DNA from: Bacteriovoracaceae bacterium UBA2394 | GTDB lineage: Bacteria; Bdellovibrionota; UBA2394 | Direction: 5' to 3' | Assembly: GCA_002343335.1 (NCBI GenBank) | Contig: DDSI01000040.1 | Coordinates: forward strand, 2,185-17,087 | Length of the DNA stretch: 14,903 bases | Part shown: positions 7,650 through 14,359 of the stretch, piece after piece | Position numbering within the stretch: position 1 is the stretch's first letter | Layout of the letters: every line of letters starts with the position of its first letter | Position numbers and translations under genes: made by a program | Notes under the pieces: generated by a model | Told to the model about the DNA's origin: nothing | Seen by the model: the letters and a program-made list of their open reading frames with translations, nothing else | The model's database searches: none

Positions 7650-8283
7650 GTATACCGCGATCGTTTTTGACTTTGACGGCACTCTGGTTGACTCAAATGA
7701 GGTCAAAGAAAGAGCATTCGGCGAGCTGTACTTGCCTTACGGAGATGAGCTTTCCAACCAAGTAATGGAGTATCACCGGAAGCATCGTGGAATTTCGCGT
7801 TTTCAAAAATTCCGCTATTTTCAAGAATCTCTCCTCGGCAAAACCTATTCAGAAGATGACGGTCAAAAATTATCCAAGAGGTTTTCCGCGTTAGTTCTTC
7901 AGAAAGTTCTAGAAGCACCTTTCTTCGAAGGAGTAGAAGCGTTTTTAGATAAGTATTTTCGCTTCATTCCATTGTTTTTAGCCTCTGCCACTCCTGAAAG
8001 TGAATTGCGGGAAATCGTTTTGAGACGAAATATTCATCAATATTTCAAAGGGGTTTATGGGTCGCCCAAAACCAAAAGAGAAATCCTACAAAATATTATC
8101 CGAGATTATGATTTAAACCCGCAGACAGTACTCATGATTGGAGATGCTCCATCGGACTTTGAAGGAGCTCGACTGGCGGGCACTCCTTTTTTGGGAATTC
8201 AATCGAGTGGAGAAGAAGATTTTCCTCCGGGGGTATGTCTCGTAAAACAATTTAAGGAAGTAGAACGCCAAATCGTCGCTTGA
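7636..8283 (+). CDS. HAD-family hydrolase, probable sugar-phosphate phosphatase
   Basis: A 215-residue haloacid-dehalogenase-superfamily protein with a C1 cap, of the phosphoglycolate phosphatase/beta-phosphoglucomutase type. Motif I is FDFDGTLVDS (11-20) with nucleophile D12 and acid D14. Motif II is LASATPE (115-121), motif III has the lysine in GSPKTK (142-147), and motif IV is MIGDAPSDFEGA (167-178). All catalytic positions are intact, so it should be active. It probably removes phosphate from a sugar or ulosonate phosphate made by this cluster. The ATG at 7636 fits the usual distance to motif I but lacks an obvious ribosome site and overlaps the epimerase by 14 bases. An upstream ATG at 7585 would add 17 residues that do not look like part of the fold. 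The true start is uncertain. Confidence 0.82.
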   Translation: MLHSKYTAIVFDFDGTLVDSNEVKERAFGELYLPYGDELSNQVMEYHRKHRGISRFQKFRYFQESLLGKTYSEDDGQKLSKRFSALVLQKVLEAPFFEGVEAFLDKYFRFIPLFLASATPESELREIVLRRNIHQYFKGVYGSPKTKREILQNIIRDYDLNPQTVLMIGDAPSDFEGARLAGTPFLGIQSSGEEDFPPGVCLVKQFKEVERQIVA

Positions 8284-8294
8284 TTGCTGACGTT

Positions 8295-8299
8295 AAGGA
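8295..8299 (+). promoter_or_regulatory. Ribosome binding site for the family 4 glycosyltransferase
   Basis: AAGGA lies eight bases before ATG 8308 and only two before ATG 8302. This makes 8308 the preferred start over both 8302 and the TTG at 8284. Confidence 0.5.
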
Positions 8300-8307
8300 A
8301 GATGGAA

Positions 8308-9429
8308 ATGTCGAGTGTCCTTCAAAAGAAGATTGCCGTGATTTCCAGTTCTTTGGCGGGTGGAGGAGCGCAGAAGGTTGCGATCAATCTCTGCAATTCA
8401 TTTGCAGAGATTGGCCATCGGGTTGATTTGGTCACATTCTTCGAAGGACCTGTAGGCGCAGATCCATTGCATCCCCATGTACGAGTTATTCCTCTACACT
8501 TGAAACGGCTGCGTAACTCTTTTTGGAAGCTTCGCCACTATTTGAAAGCGGAGAAACCGGAGGTCATTTTATCGACGCTGCGATCTACTAATTTCATCAC
8601 GGGCTTTGCAGCGATTGGATTGAAGGGGTCTCATATCTTTTTTCGTGAAGCTAATACGCTTCATGAAATTATGAGACGACCTTGGCCGCTTCGATGGTTG
8701 TTTTTAAAACTCATGAAGTTGTCCTATCGGAGAGTGAGCGGAGTCATTGCAAACTCCAGCGATACTAAGAAGGACATTGTTTCAAATAAGATCGTCGCCG
8801 AAGAAAAGGTGAGGGTGATCCACAATCCAGTTCTTCCTGCACAGTATCAGAGCCTCCTCGATCAAGAGACGACCGAAGAGTGGTTTAATGATCCAGATAA
8901 GGAAGTGGTTTTGAGCGTGGGAAAGCTCCATGTGCAAAAGAATTTTCCGCTCCTCATCAAGGCATTTCAGAGAGTGAATTCTCTCAATGACAAAGCACGT
9001 CTGGTTATCATCGGAGAGGGGGAAGAACGACTGAATATTCTGAACCTGATTCAGAGCTTTAACCTTCAGGACGTTGTGAAGCTTTTTGGCTTTCAGGGAA
9101 ATATTTTTCCTTACATGAAAAGGGCAAAGGTGTTTGTTTTGTCGTCCGAATGGGAAGGTTTTGGGAACGTGATTGTGGAATCCTTGGCGGCGGGAACATC
9201 CGTCATTTGCACGAACTGCGCCGGAGGGCCAAAGGAAATCCTTGATCATGGAAGATTTGGGGATTTAGTCGAACTTTACGACGCTGATGCTTTGGCGAAT
9301 AAAATCGTTTATAGATTGGAACATCCTATGAATAGCTCCCAGTTAAAAGAGAGGGCGATGGATTTTTCAGGACCCGCTATTTCCAAAAAGTATTCAGAAT
9401 TTATGAAAGTAGCGGCAGGGGGGAATTAA
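8308..9429 (+). CDS. Family 4 glycosyltransferase (GT-B fold)
   Basis: A retaining glycosyltransferase of 374 residues from ATG 8308. The acceptor domain opens with IAVISSSLAGGGAQKVAINL; the GGGAQ/E loop is typical of GT4 enzymes that build O-antigen and capsule repeats. HNP near 172 marks the domain linker. The donor domain has SVGKLHVQKNFPLLI (203-217) and VIIGEGEER (233-241). The EX7E motif, E283 to E291 in EGFGNVIVE, binds the nucleotide-sugar phosphate. CAGGPKEIL (304-312) is the usual final contact. The enzyme should act at the cytoplasmic face of the inner membrane. It follows the HAD gene by 24 bases and precedes the methyltransferase by four. Donor and linkage are not determinable; a galactosamine- or glucose-type donor is common in related enzymes. 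Confidence 0.92.
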   Translation: MSSVLQKKIAVISSSLAGGGAQKVAINLCNSFAEIGHRVDLVTFFEGPVGADPLHPHVRVIPLHLKRLRNSFWKLRHYLKAEKPEVILSTLRSTNFITGFAAIGLKGSHIFFREANTLHEIMRRPWPLRWLFLKLMKLSYRRVSGVIANSSDTKKDIVSNKIVAEEKVRVIHNPVLPAQYQSLLDQETTEEWFNDPDKEVVLSVGKLHVQKNFPLLIKAFQRVNSLNDKARLVIIGEGEERLNILNLIQSFNLQDVVKLFGFQGNIFPYMKRAKVFVLSSEWEGFGNVIVESLAAGTSVICTNCAGGPKEILDHGRFGDLVELYDADALANKIVYRLEHPMNSSQLKERAMDFSGPAISKKYSEFMKVAAGGN

Positions 9430-9433
9430 TCTT

Positions 9434-10267
9434 ATGCAAAGGATCGGACAACACTCGACAGCGCGGCTTGATTATTCTCTCGAGAGTTGGTTGAGTGAGC
9501 GCGATACGAAGGAGATTTTTTCCTCAGAATACTGGAATAACGAAAGTATCGAGGCGTCGAAGTCATTTAATGTTCGTAAGGGCTTTGATTCACTAGAGTC
9601 GGATTCTCATTTCAAAAATCTGCTCAAAACTTTTCGAGAAGTCTCTGATGAGTGTTCCCTCGACTGGAAAAATAAATCAATTCTATCATTGGGGTCGGGG
9701 ATCTGTTGGCTAGAATCTTGGTTTTTTAAAGATAAGGATTTTGGTTTTTTAAACGCGCTAGATTTTAGTCGCCATCGGATATTTGATTTGGCACCGATAA
9801 CTCTTGCGGAGTATGGAATCCCAGCGGACAAGGTTAGGCTCATTCATGGCAGTTTTCTCGACTTGAAATTGCCAGATCGATCTCAAGATGTCGTGCTTAT
9901 GGCGCAGGCATTTCATCACTGTGATGAACCCGTTCGGCTACTCAAAGAAGTGGATCGCGTTTTAAAGCCTGAAGGTCTCGTGATCGTTTTGGGAGAGCAT
10001 TATTTCTCTAAAACTCAAATTTTGGTTAAAACTTTTAAACACTTTGCGAAGTATTTTCTGAACTATAGAAATTACCGAGGTGCCCATTCGGTTTTTCCAC
10101 AATACAAGTCCCTATTTCCGCCCTGCGCCGTTAAAGGCGATCACCATTATTCCATCACGGATTATCATTACATGTTTGATCGACAGGGCTTTGCACATCA
10201 GCGTTTTGCGTGGCCTCACATGGGCCTTCAGGGATTCAAATTGGAGCGAAAAATTCGACCTATTTGA
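9434..10267 (+). CDS. Class I SAM-dependent methyltransferase
   Basis: A 277-residue methyltransferase of the type 11 kind. Motif I is ILSLGSGICWLE (83-94), where SAM binds. D110 in ALDFS is the probable ribose contact, GSFLDL (139-144) the adenine side, and QDVVLMAQAFHH (151-162) motif IV. LKEVDRVLKPEG (170-181) is the standard post-motif helix. The last 80 residues are rich in His, Phe and Tyr and could form a substrate lid. It closes the rightward operon, so O- or N-methylation of a glycan residue or chain end is a reasonable inference. The substrate is unknown. The ATG has a purine-rich GGGGGAA upstream, in the end of the glycosyltransferase gene. Confidence 0.85.
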   Translation: MQRIGQHSTARLDYSLESWLSERDTKEIFSSEYWNNESIEASKSFNVRKGFDSLESDSHFKNLLKTFREVSDECSLDWKNKSILSLGSGICWLESWFFKDKDFGFLNALDFSRHRIFDLAPITLAEYGIPADKVRLIHGSFLDLKLPDRSQDVVLMAQAFHHCDEPVRLLKEVDRVLKPEGLVIVLGEHYFSKTQILVKTFKHFAKYFLNYRNYRGAHSVFPQYKSLFPPCAVKGDHHYSITDYHYMFDRQGFAHQRFAWPHMGLQGFKLERKIRPI

Positions 10268-10282
10268 TCGGTCACGAATTTT
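10250..10282. terminator. Possible bidirectional terminator between convergent operons
   Basis: AAAATTCG (10250-10257) and CGAATTTT (10275-10282) are perfect eight-base inverted copies, with ACC and GGT able to extend the stem inside. The hairpin covers both stop codons, at 10265-10267 and 10272-10274. Each arm ends in an A or T run, so it could act in both directions. The stem is A/T-rich and therefore weak, and it was found by eye without an energy calculation. Confidence 0.35.
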
Positions 10283-10802
10283 GAGTAGACACTTTTAAGA
10301 TTCCCATTTGATAGAGAGAGAAATATTCTCCTTCGAACCTCAAAACATCTCTAATCAACCCTTCAATTTGAAATCCTACTTTAAGGTAAGCTTGAATGGC
10401 CTGGGTATTCTCCGTTCCCACCGCGAGGCCGACACGGTTTAAGCCGCGCTTTTCAAACGCGTAGTCCAGCATTTGGGTAAGCATTCGTCGACCGTAACCC
10501 TTTCCTCGAGCTGTTGGGCATACGAGGACGTGAGCGATGGTGGAATTCAAATGTTTTGGACTTATCGCTTTTAGCTCGCAGTGCCCAATGTGTTCTTGGG
10601 ACTGGGGATCCAAAAAGGAAAATGCGACATGCGATTGCGCGTCGAAATTCTTTTCGCAGTAATTGAGAAACGTGTTCTTTTGCAGAGGGAATTCGAATTG
10701 AGAAGAAAAGTAAAATAGGTCCTTTGGCGATTGCGAAACCCAAGAAATGACCTTTTCGGCATCTTCGGGTTTAAATGGCCTCATGACGAGTGGGGTGGTC
10801 AT
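10272..10802 (-). CDS. GNAT-family N-acetyltransferase (RimJ/RimL-like)
   Basis: A 176-residue Gcn5-related acetyltransferase that would transfer an acetyl or other acyl group from CoA to an amine. The fold is recognisable from the first strand LVMRPFKPEDAEKV (5-18), the acyl-CoA pyrophosphate loop ARGKGYGRRM (98-107), and the late VGTENTQAIQAYLKVGF segment with its Asn. GLIRDVLRFEGEYFSLYQMGIL is a typical C-terminus of sugar-modifying RimJ/L relatives. Its ATG directly abuts the stop of the HisC-like aminotransferase gene, with no spacer. An attractive reading is that it acylates the amine that enzyme makes. Ribosomal-protein or self-resistance acetylation cannot be excluded, but the context favours glycan-precursor modification. 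Confidence 0.85.
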   Translation of the reverse strand: MTTPLVMRPFKPEDAEKVISWVSQSPKDLFYFSSQFEFPLQKNTFLNYCEKNFDAQSHVAFSFLDPQSQEHIGHCELKAISPKHLNSTIAHVLVCPTARGKGYGRRMLTQMLDYAFEKRGLNRVGLAVGTENTQAIQAYLKVGFQIEGLIRDVLRFEGEYFSLYQMGILKVSTQNS

Positions 10803-11879
10803 TTATTTAGAAATCCCTAAAACCTTTTCCATGATGGGAAGAAGTAAGTCGACCTGCTCAGGAACTCCAAGGCTGATGCGAACGCACTCGTTGCCTGGCT
10901 TGTAAGGAGCTCCACCTTTGAGAAGTATGTTATTTTCCAGACATGCCTTCTCAATTTCCTTTGCGTTGGCTTCGCCAACTTTGACGTTAATAAAATTTGC
11001 AGCGCTCTTGAAAAAAGGAACATCTTTGGCGAAGCACCAGCTCATGACTTGCTCCTTAGCCGCCTGAACTTTCTCCACATATTTATCGATAAGATAAGGA
11101 TGCTCGATCAGGTAAGTTCCAAATTGAATGGCAAAGGAATTCACTTCGTACATGGGGCGCCATTTACCTACGAGATCGATAATCTCTTTTTGTCCCGCGG
11201 CATAGCCCAAGCGAACGCCAGCCAATCCGCAGGCTTTTGAAAAAGTTCTTCCTACAACGAGATTTTCGTATTTCTTCACGAGCGGCAAGGCAGTGGTTTT
11301 CGAGAAGAAATAATATGCCTCGTCGACAAACACCGGCACGGACTTCGATTGGCAGTGTGCAAGAAGTTGATCCAATTCCGAAAGTGAAAATTCACCCCCC
11401 GTGGGTGAGTTGGGATTTGGAAGATAAACAAATGCCGTATCAGAATCGACTGCCGCGATTAGATCATTCAGACCATAGCTCATGTCATTTTTACAGGGGA
11501 TGGCCTTTTGTTGGGCTTGGAACAACTGGCAGTAAACATTTCCCATTGCGAAGGTGGGCTCTAACAAAACAACTTTATCGCCAGGACTTACAAAGGATTC
11601 GAAGCAGGCCTTTAATGCAAGATCGGACCCCGCCGTCAAAAAGATTTGATCGTCATTAACGCCGTCCCACGCAGCGATCTTTTGAATCAATGGCTTCACC
11701 TCGGGATAGGCCGTGATCCACTCCGGATTTTTTACAATGGGAGCGAGCATTTCTTGCCAATCCGTTTCGCTAAACCGAATCGTTCTCTCGTTCTTATCGA
11801 GACGAACCGTGCGAAGGCGATTTCCTCCTGGGTTCGGAACGCGTTTGATATTCTCCAAATGTTGTTTTCTTACTTTCAT
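10803..11879 (-). CDS. HisC-like class I/II PLP aminotransferase
   Basis: A 358-residue fold-type I aminotransferase closest by eye to histidinol-phosphate aminotransferase. Motifs are LDKNE (27-31), TAGSDLALK (82-90) for PLP phosphate, PNPNSPTG (154-161), VDEAYYFF (185-192) and RTFSKACGLAGVRLGY (211-226), with K215 as the Schiff-base lysine. The length matches HisC. No other histidine gene is present, and it sits between a cytidylyltransferase and a GNAT, with an ATGA overlap on one side and direct contact on the other. It therefore more likely makes a small amino compound or amino sugar for the glycan. Campylobacter capsule loci use a HisC-like transaminase to make serinol phosphate, which offers one precedent. 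The substrate is unknown, so I do not use the hisC symbol. Confidence 0.85.
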   Translation of the reverse strand: MKVRKQHLENIKRVPNPGGNRLRTVRLDKNERTIRFSETDWQEMLAPIVKNPEWITAYPEVKPLIQKIAAWDGVNDDQIFLTAGSDLALKACFESFVSPGDKVVLLEPTFAMGNVYCQLFQAQQKAIPCKNDMSYGLNDLIAAVDSDTAFVYLPNPNSPTGGEFSLSELDQLLAHCQSKSVPVFVDEAYYFFSKTTALPLVKKYENLVVGRTFSKACGLAGVRLGYAAGQKEIIDLVGKWRPMYEVNSFAIQFGTYLIEHPYLIDKYVEKVQAAKEQVMSWCFAKDVPFFKSAANFINVKVGEANAKEIEKACLENNILLKGGAPYKPGNECVRISLGVPEQVDLLLPIMEKVLGISK

Positions 11880-12649
11880 TTTGCTTTCCCGATCTGCATT
11901 TCTGATTGTTCAAGAGGGATTTCGCGATAAAGTTTGTTTTCGATCCACCATTCCACCATAGGAACTTGCCATTCGTAGTCGACGTCTAAGCCTGCCTCAT
12001 TCTTGATGGGATGAATTTTTCGTCCCATCCATTTTTGCGGGAGTAATCCTTGCTCGATATGTTCAAAGTTCTTCGCTCGCACCACGCTTAATGCCACATC
12101 AGCAAACCAGGCGTCACCTTGACTATCTCGATCACAATTGAGTTTCGAGGGATCGCCAATGCTTTCGAGTGATACAAAAGGATGAAGGAGGCCATCCGAT
12201 CCTATTCGTCTAGCACGCAAGGGACTCCACATGTTGTATCGCGACACCGTGACGGCGGAGTCCACTTCGGGATTGTCTTTCAGAACTTGAATCGCTTCTT
12301 CGATCTGCGATGGCAATACTGTAGGAGCATTGCAAAACATGAGCACAAGAATTTCCACAGCTTGGTTTGTGCGTTTACAAATCTCTTCGTAGCCGTGTTT
12401 GTACGCATCTTCTCCAAGAGCTTGATTCGTGCACAAATAAGCAGGGCGTTCGATCACCTCGACGTTATTTTGTCGGGCAATTTTCATGAGCTCAGGGTCA
12501 TCGGTGGAAAGAAAAACTTGATCTACACTTGGGGCCAGCTTTGCAGCTTGCATGGGATAGGCCGCCAGCGGTTTGCCCTTGATGAGCCGAGTGTTTTTGC
12601 CAGGGAGTCCGACGCTTCCTTTTCGACCCAATAAGAGAGCGGGAATCAT
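11876..12649 (-). CDS. NeuA-like cytidylyltransferase with atypical substrate region
   Basis: A 257-residue nucleotidyltransferase of the acylneuraminate cytidylyltransferase family, expected to activate an acidic sugar as CMP-sugar from CTP. The nucleotide loop GRKGSVGLPGKN (8-19) is a good match to the family R-x-GSKG-x-P-x-KN pattern. FLSTDDPELMKIA (46-58) and GLDVDYEWQ (220-228), with D222 and D224 as metal ligands, also fit. Where CMP-sialate synthetases usually show a QPTSPLR-type motif, this protein has LMFCNAPTVLP (103-113), suggesting a different substrate pocket. It overlaps both neighbours by four bases (ATGA). Together with the NeuB gene at the far end of the window it suggests an ulosonic acid pathway. 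Activation of another phosphorylated or acidic compound remains possible, so no neuA symbol is given. Confidence 0.8.
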   Translation of the reverse strand: MIPALLLGRKGSVGLPGKNTRLIKGKPLAAYPMQAAKLAPSVDQVFLSTDDPELMKIARQNNVEVIERPAYLCTNQALGEDAYKHGYEEICKRTNQAVEILVLMFCNAPTVLPSQIEEAIQVLKDNPEVDSAVTVSRYNMWSPLRARRIGSDGLLHPFVSLESIGDPSKLNCDRDSQGDAWFADVALSVVRAKNFEHIEQGLLPQKWMGRKIHPIKNEAGLDVDYEWQVPMVEWWIENKLYREIPLEQSEMQIGKAK

Positions 12650-13797
12650 AACGCTTGCGCCACCTGAACGGCTTCAGATCTTTCAAGACTTACACTTCTT
12701 AACGCGCTCTTCGGTCCCGGAGTTCGATAGGGTGAGCGAAGTCGATCGTCTCGAATGCCAAGCTTCGATTTTGAAACGGTTTCCGGATTTACCCACTCGC
12801 CCGTTTCACTGCTCACATAAAGAGCATGAAGGAGACTGAGTGAGCTTACGGCGTCATCAAATTCAATCGGAGCGGGCGTGTTATTTCGAATCGCTTTGCC
12901 GATCTCATTGAGAAGTACGTTATGTCCGAAACCGTAAATGTGCGGGAACGACTCATTGAACTCAGTCTTTGTGGATTCACTCGGCGTGAAGGTGACGAGT
13001 TCATTCGCGGCAATTCCACCGATCACGGCGAGTCCATTTTCACAAACCGCGGAAATGGATGCTTCGAAGTCGTCATGTCGAGCGGAGGTCATCACTTCGA
13101 TGACTCCTAAGGCGCCGTTTTTAAATTTCAGAATGGCGACTGCTGTATCTTCGACTTCGATCTTCGCGCCAAGCGTGGCCGAAATCGCGCAGACTTGTTC
13201 CACTTCGCCGCAGAGGTAGCGGAGTAGATCCAAGTAGTGGATGCCTTGATTAGTCAATGCTCCACCGTCCATGGCCCACGTTCCACGCCAATCCGCCAAG
13301 TCATAGTAACGTTGCGGGCGGCACCAGCGCATGCGGACGGTGCCCACGCGTAATTTTCCCAGTTCGTCTTTGTTCGACAAAGCGCCTTTCACGCGCTGAA
13401 CCGCGGTGTTGTAACGATTTTGAAAAATCGGAAAAATTCGCAAAGATCTTTGATCGGCCATTTTCTTGATCTTAATGGCCTCGGCGAGATCAAGCGTCAT
13501 CGGCTTTTCGATCATCAAATGCTTATTGTAATGAAGCAGCAAATCTTCGGCATGTTCGCCGTGCATGCCGCTTGGGGTGAGAATATCGACCAGTTCAATC
13601 TCCGGATGGAATTTCAACATTTCATGATAGTCGCGATAACCAGGAACGCCGAGCTCTTGCGACTTTTGCGTACGTCGCGTTTCATCTAAATCGCAGACCG
13701 CCACGAGTTCCGTGAATTCCGCGCCTTTCAGTGCCTCCCCGTGTCGACTTGCGATTCGACCGCAACCGATGATTCCAACTTTCACTTTTTGTGCCAT
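12646..13797 (-). CDS. Gfo/Idh/MocA-family sugar oxidoreductase
   Basis: A 383-residue NAD(P)-dependent oxidoreductase. The Rossmann domain opens with VGIIGCGRIASRHG (7-20), and VCDLDE (34-39) ends the second strand. The family signature EKP is at 97-99 in MIEKPMTLDL. The catalytic-domain motif GGALTNQGIHYLDLLRYLCG places the probable acid-base H187 next to D190. In glycan loci such enzymes oxidise nucleotide-linked sugars to keto forms for a following aminotransferase, as WbpB does in diacetamido-uronate synthesis. Here a DegT aminotransferase and a GNAT lie directly upstream in the same operon, which fits an oxidise, aminate, acetylate sequence. AGAGG eight bases before the ATG supports the start. 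The exact substrate is not resolved. The C-terminal 40 residues are rich in Arg and Ser and look like a tail. Confidence 0.88.
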   Translation of the reverse strand: MAQKVKVGIIGCGRIASRHGEALKGAEFTELVAVCDLDETRRTQKSQELGVPGYRDYHEMLKFHPEIELVDILTPSGMHGEHAEDLLLHYNKHLMIEKPMTLDLAEAIKIKKMADQRSLRIFPIFQNRYNTAVQRVKGALSNKDELGKLRVGTVRMRWCRPQRYYDLADWRGTWAMDGGALTNQGIHYLDLLRYLCGEVEQVCAISATLGAKIEVEDTAVAILKFKNGALGVIEVMTSARHDDFEASISAVCENGLAVIGGIAANELVTFTPSESTKTEFNESFPHIYGFGHNVLLNEIGKAIRNNTPAPIEFDDAVSSLSLLHALYVSSETGEWVNPETVSKSKLGIRDDRLRSPYRTPGPKSALRSVSLERSEAVQVAQAL

Positions 13798-13810
13798 TTT
13801 CTTTGCCTCT

Positions 13811-14359
13811 CTAATCTACTTTGCGCTCCGACGCGAGCAAACCCAGGCGATAGACGTCTTGATATCGACCTTCCATGTAGAGCTGCTGTCGAAGTCGACC
13901 TTCTTCTTTGAATCCGACTGATTGAAATAATTTGAGGGACGCTTCATTAATTGCGACAACACCGGCGGTTAATTTGTTCAGATTGAGTTTTCCAAAGGCA
14001 TGTTTCACCAAAAGTTTTACGGCTTCGCCGCCGATGCCTTTACCCCGAGCGGAATCGTCGCCAATAACGATGGAAATATCTCCCGTGCGATGAATCCAAT
14101 CAATGTGATGAAGAGCGATGGTTCCCACCAATTGATTGCGCTCTCTTTCAACGACTGCTAGCTGCAAATCTTGAGTGGATGTTCCAAGTCTCTCGAATCG
14201 TTCCTTCTGATTCAGCGTGGTAGTTGGAAAATATCCCTGTTCGAGCAGTTGCGTGGTGACGGGATGATTGAACCAACTTGTCCACGTGGGAATGTCTTGT
14301 TCTGAAAATGGACGCAGATAGCAGACTCGTCCTTCTAAAAACTTTGAAGGATCGATCAT
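13811..14359 (-). CDS. PseH-like GNAT-family N-acetyltransferase
   Basis: A 182-residue acetyltransferase resembling PseH and other enzymes that N-acetylate 4-amino sugars during nonulosonic acid synthesis. It starts with the strand VCYLRPFSEQDIPTWTSWFNHP (12-33). The acyl-CoA loop is ARGKGIGGEA (104-113), followed by VVAINEASLKLFQSVGF (134-150) and the C-terminal EGRLRQQLYMEGRYQDVYRLGLL typical of RimJ/L-type sugar acetyltransferases. Its ATG overlaps the stop of the DegT aminotransferase gene by four bases, and it ends 13 bases before the oxidoreductase gene. Acetylation of the amine made by the neighbouring aminotransferase is the simplest reading. PseH itself cannot be distinguished by eye from WecD/VioB-like GNATs, so no symbol is assigned. 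Confidence 0.87.
   Translation of the reverse strand: MIDPSKFLEGRVCYLRPFSEQDIPTWTSWFNHPVTTQLLEQGYFPTTTLNQKERFERLGTSTQDLQLAVVERERNQLVGTIALHHIDWIHRTGDISIVIGDDSARGKGIGGEAVKLLVKHAFGKLNLNKLTAGVVAINEASLKLFQSVGFKEEGRLRQQLYMEGRYQDVYRLGLLASERKVD

Noticed and set aside
8782..9249. A 155-codon open frame on the minus strand
   Set aside because: It is antisense to the GT4 donor domain, whose EX7E motif and domain order are clear; the shadow product has no family features.
11237..11659. A 140-codon open frame on the plus strand
   Set aside because: It is antisense to the HisC-like aminotransferase core, including the PLP lysine region, and its composition is Arg-rich and low in hydrophobic pattern.
10803..11879. 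Calling this gene hisC of histidine biosynthesis
   Set aside because: No other histidine gene is present, and it is translationally coupled to a cytidylyltransferase and abuts a GNAT in a glycan locus.
12182..12634. A 150-codon open frame on the plus strand
   Set aside because: It is antisense to the cytidylyltransferase with its intact nucleotide loop and D-x-D; no ribosome site or motif supports it.
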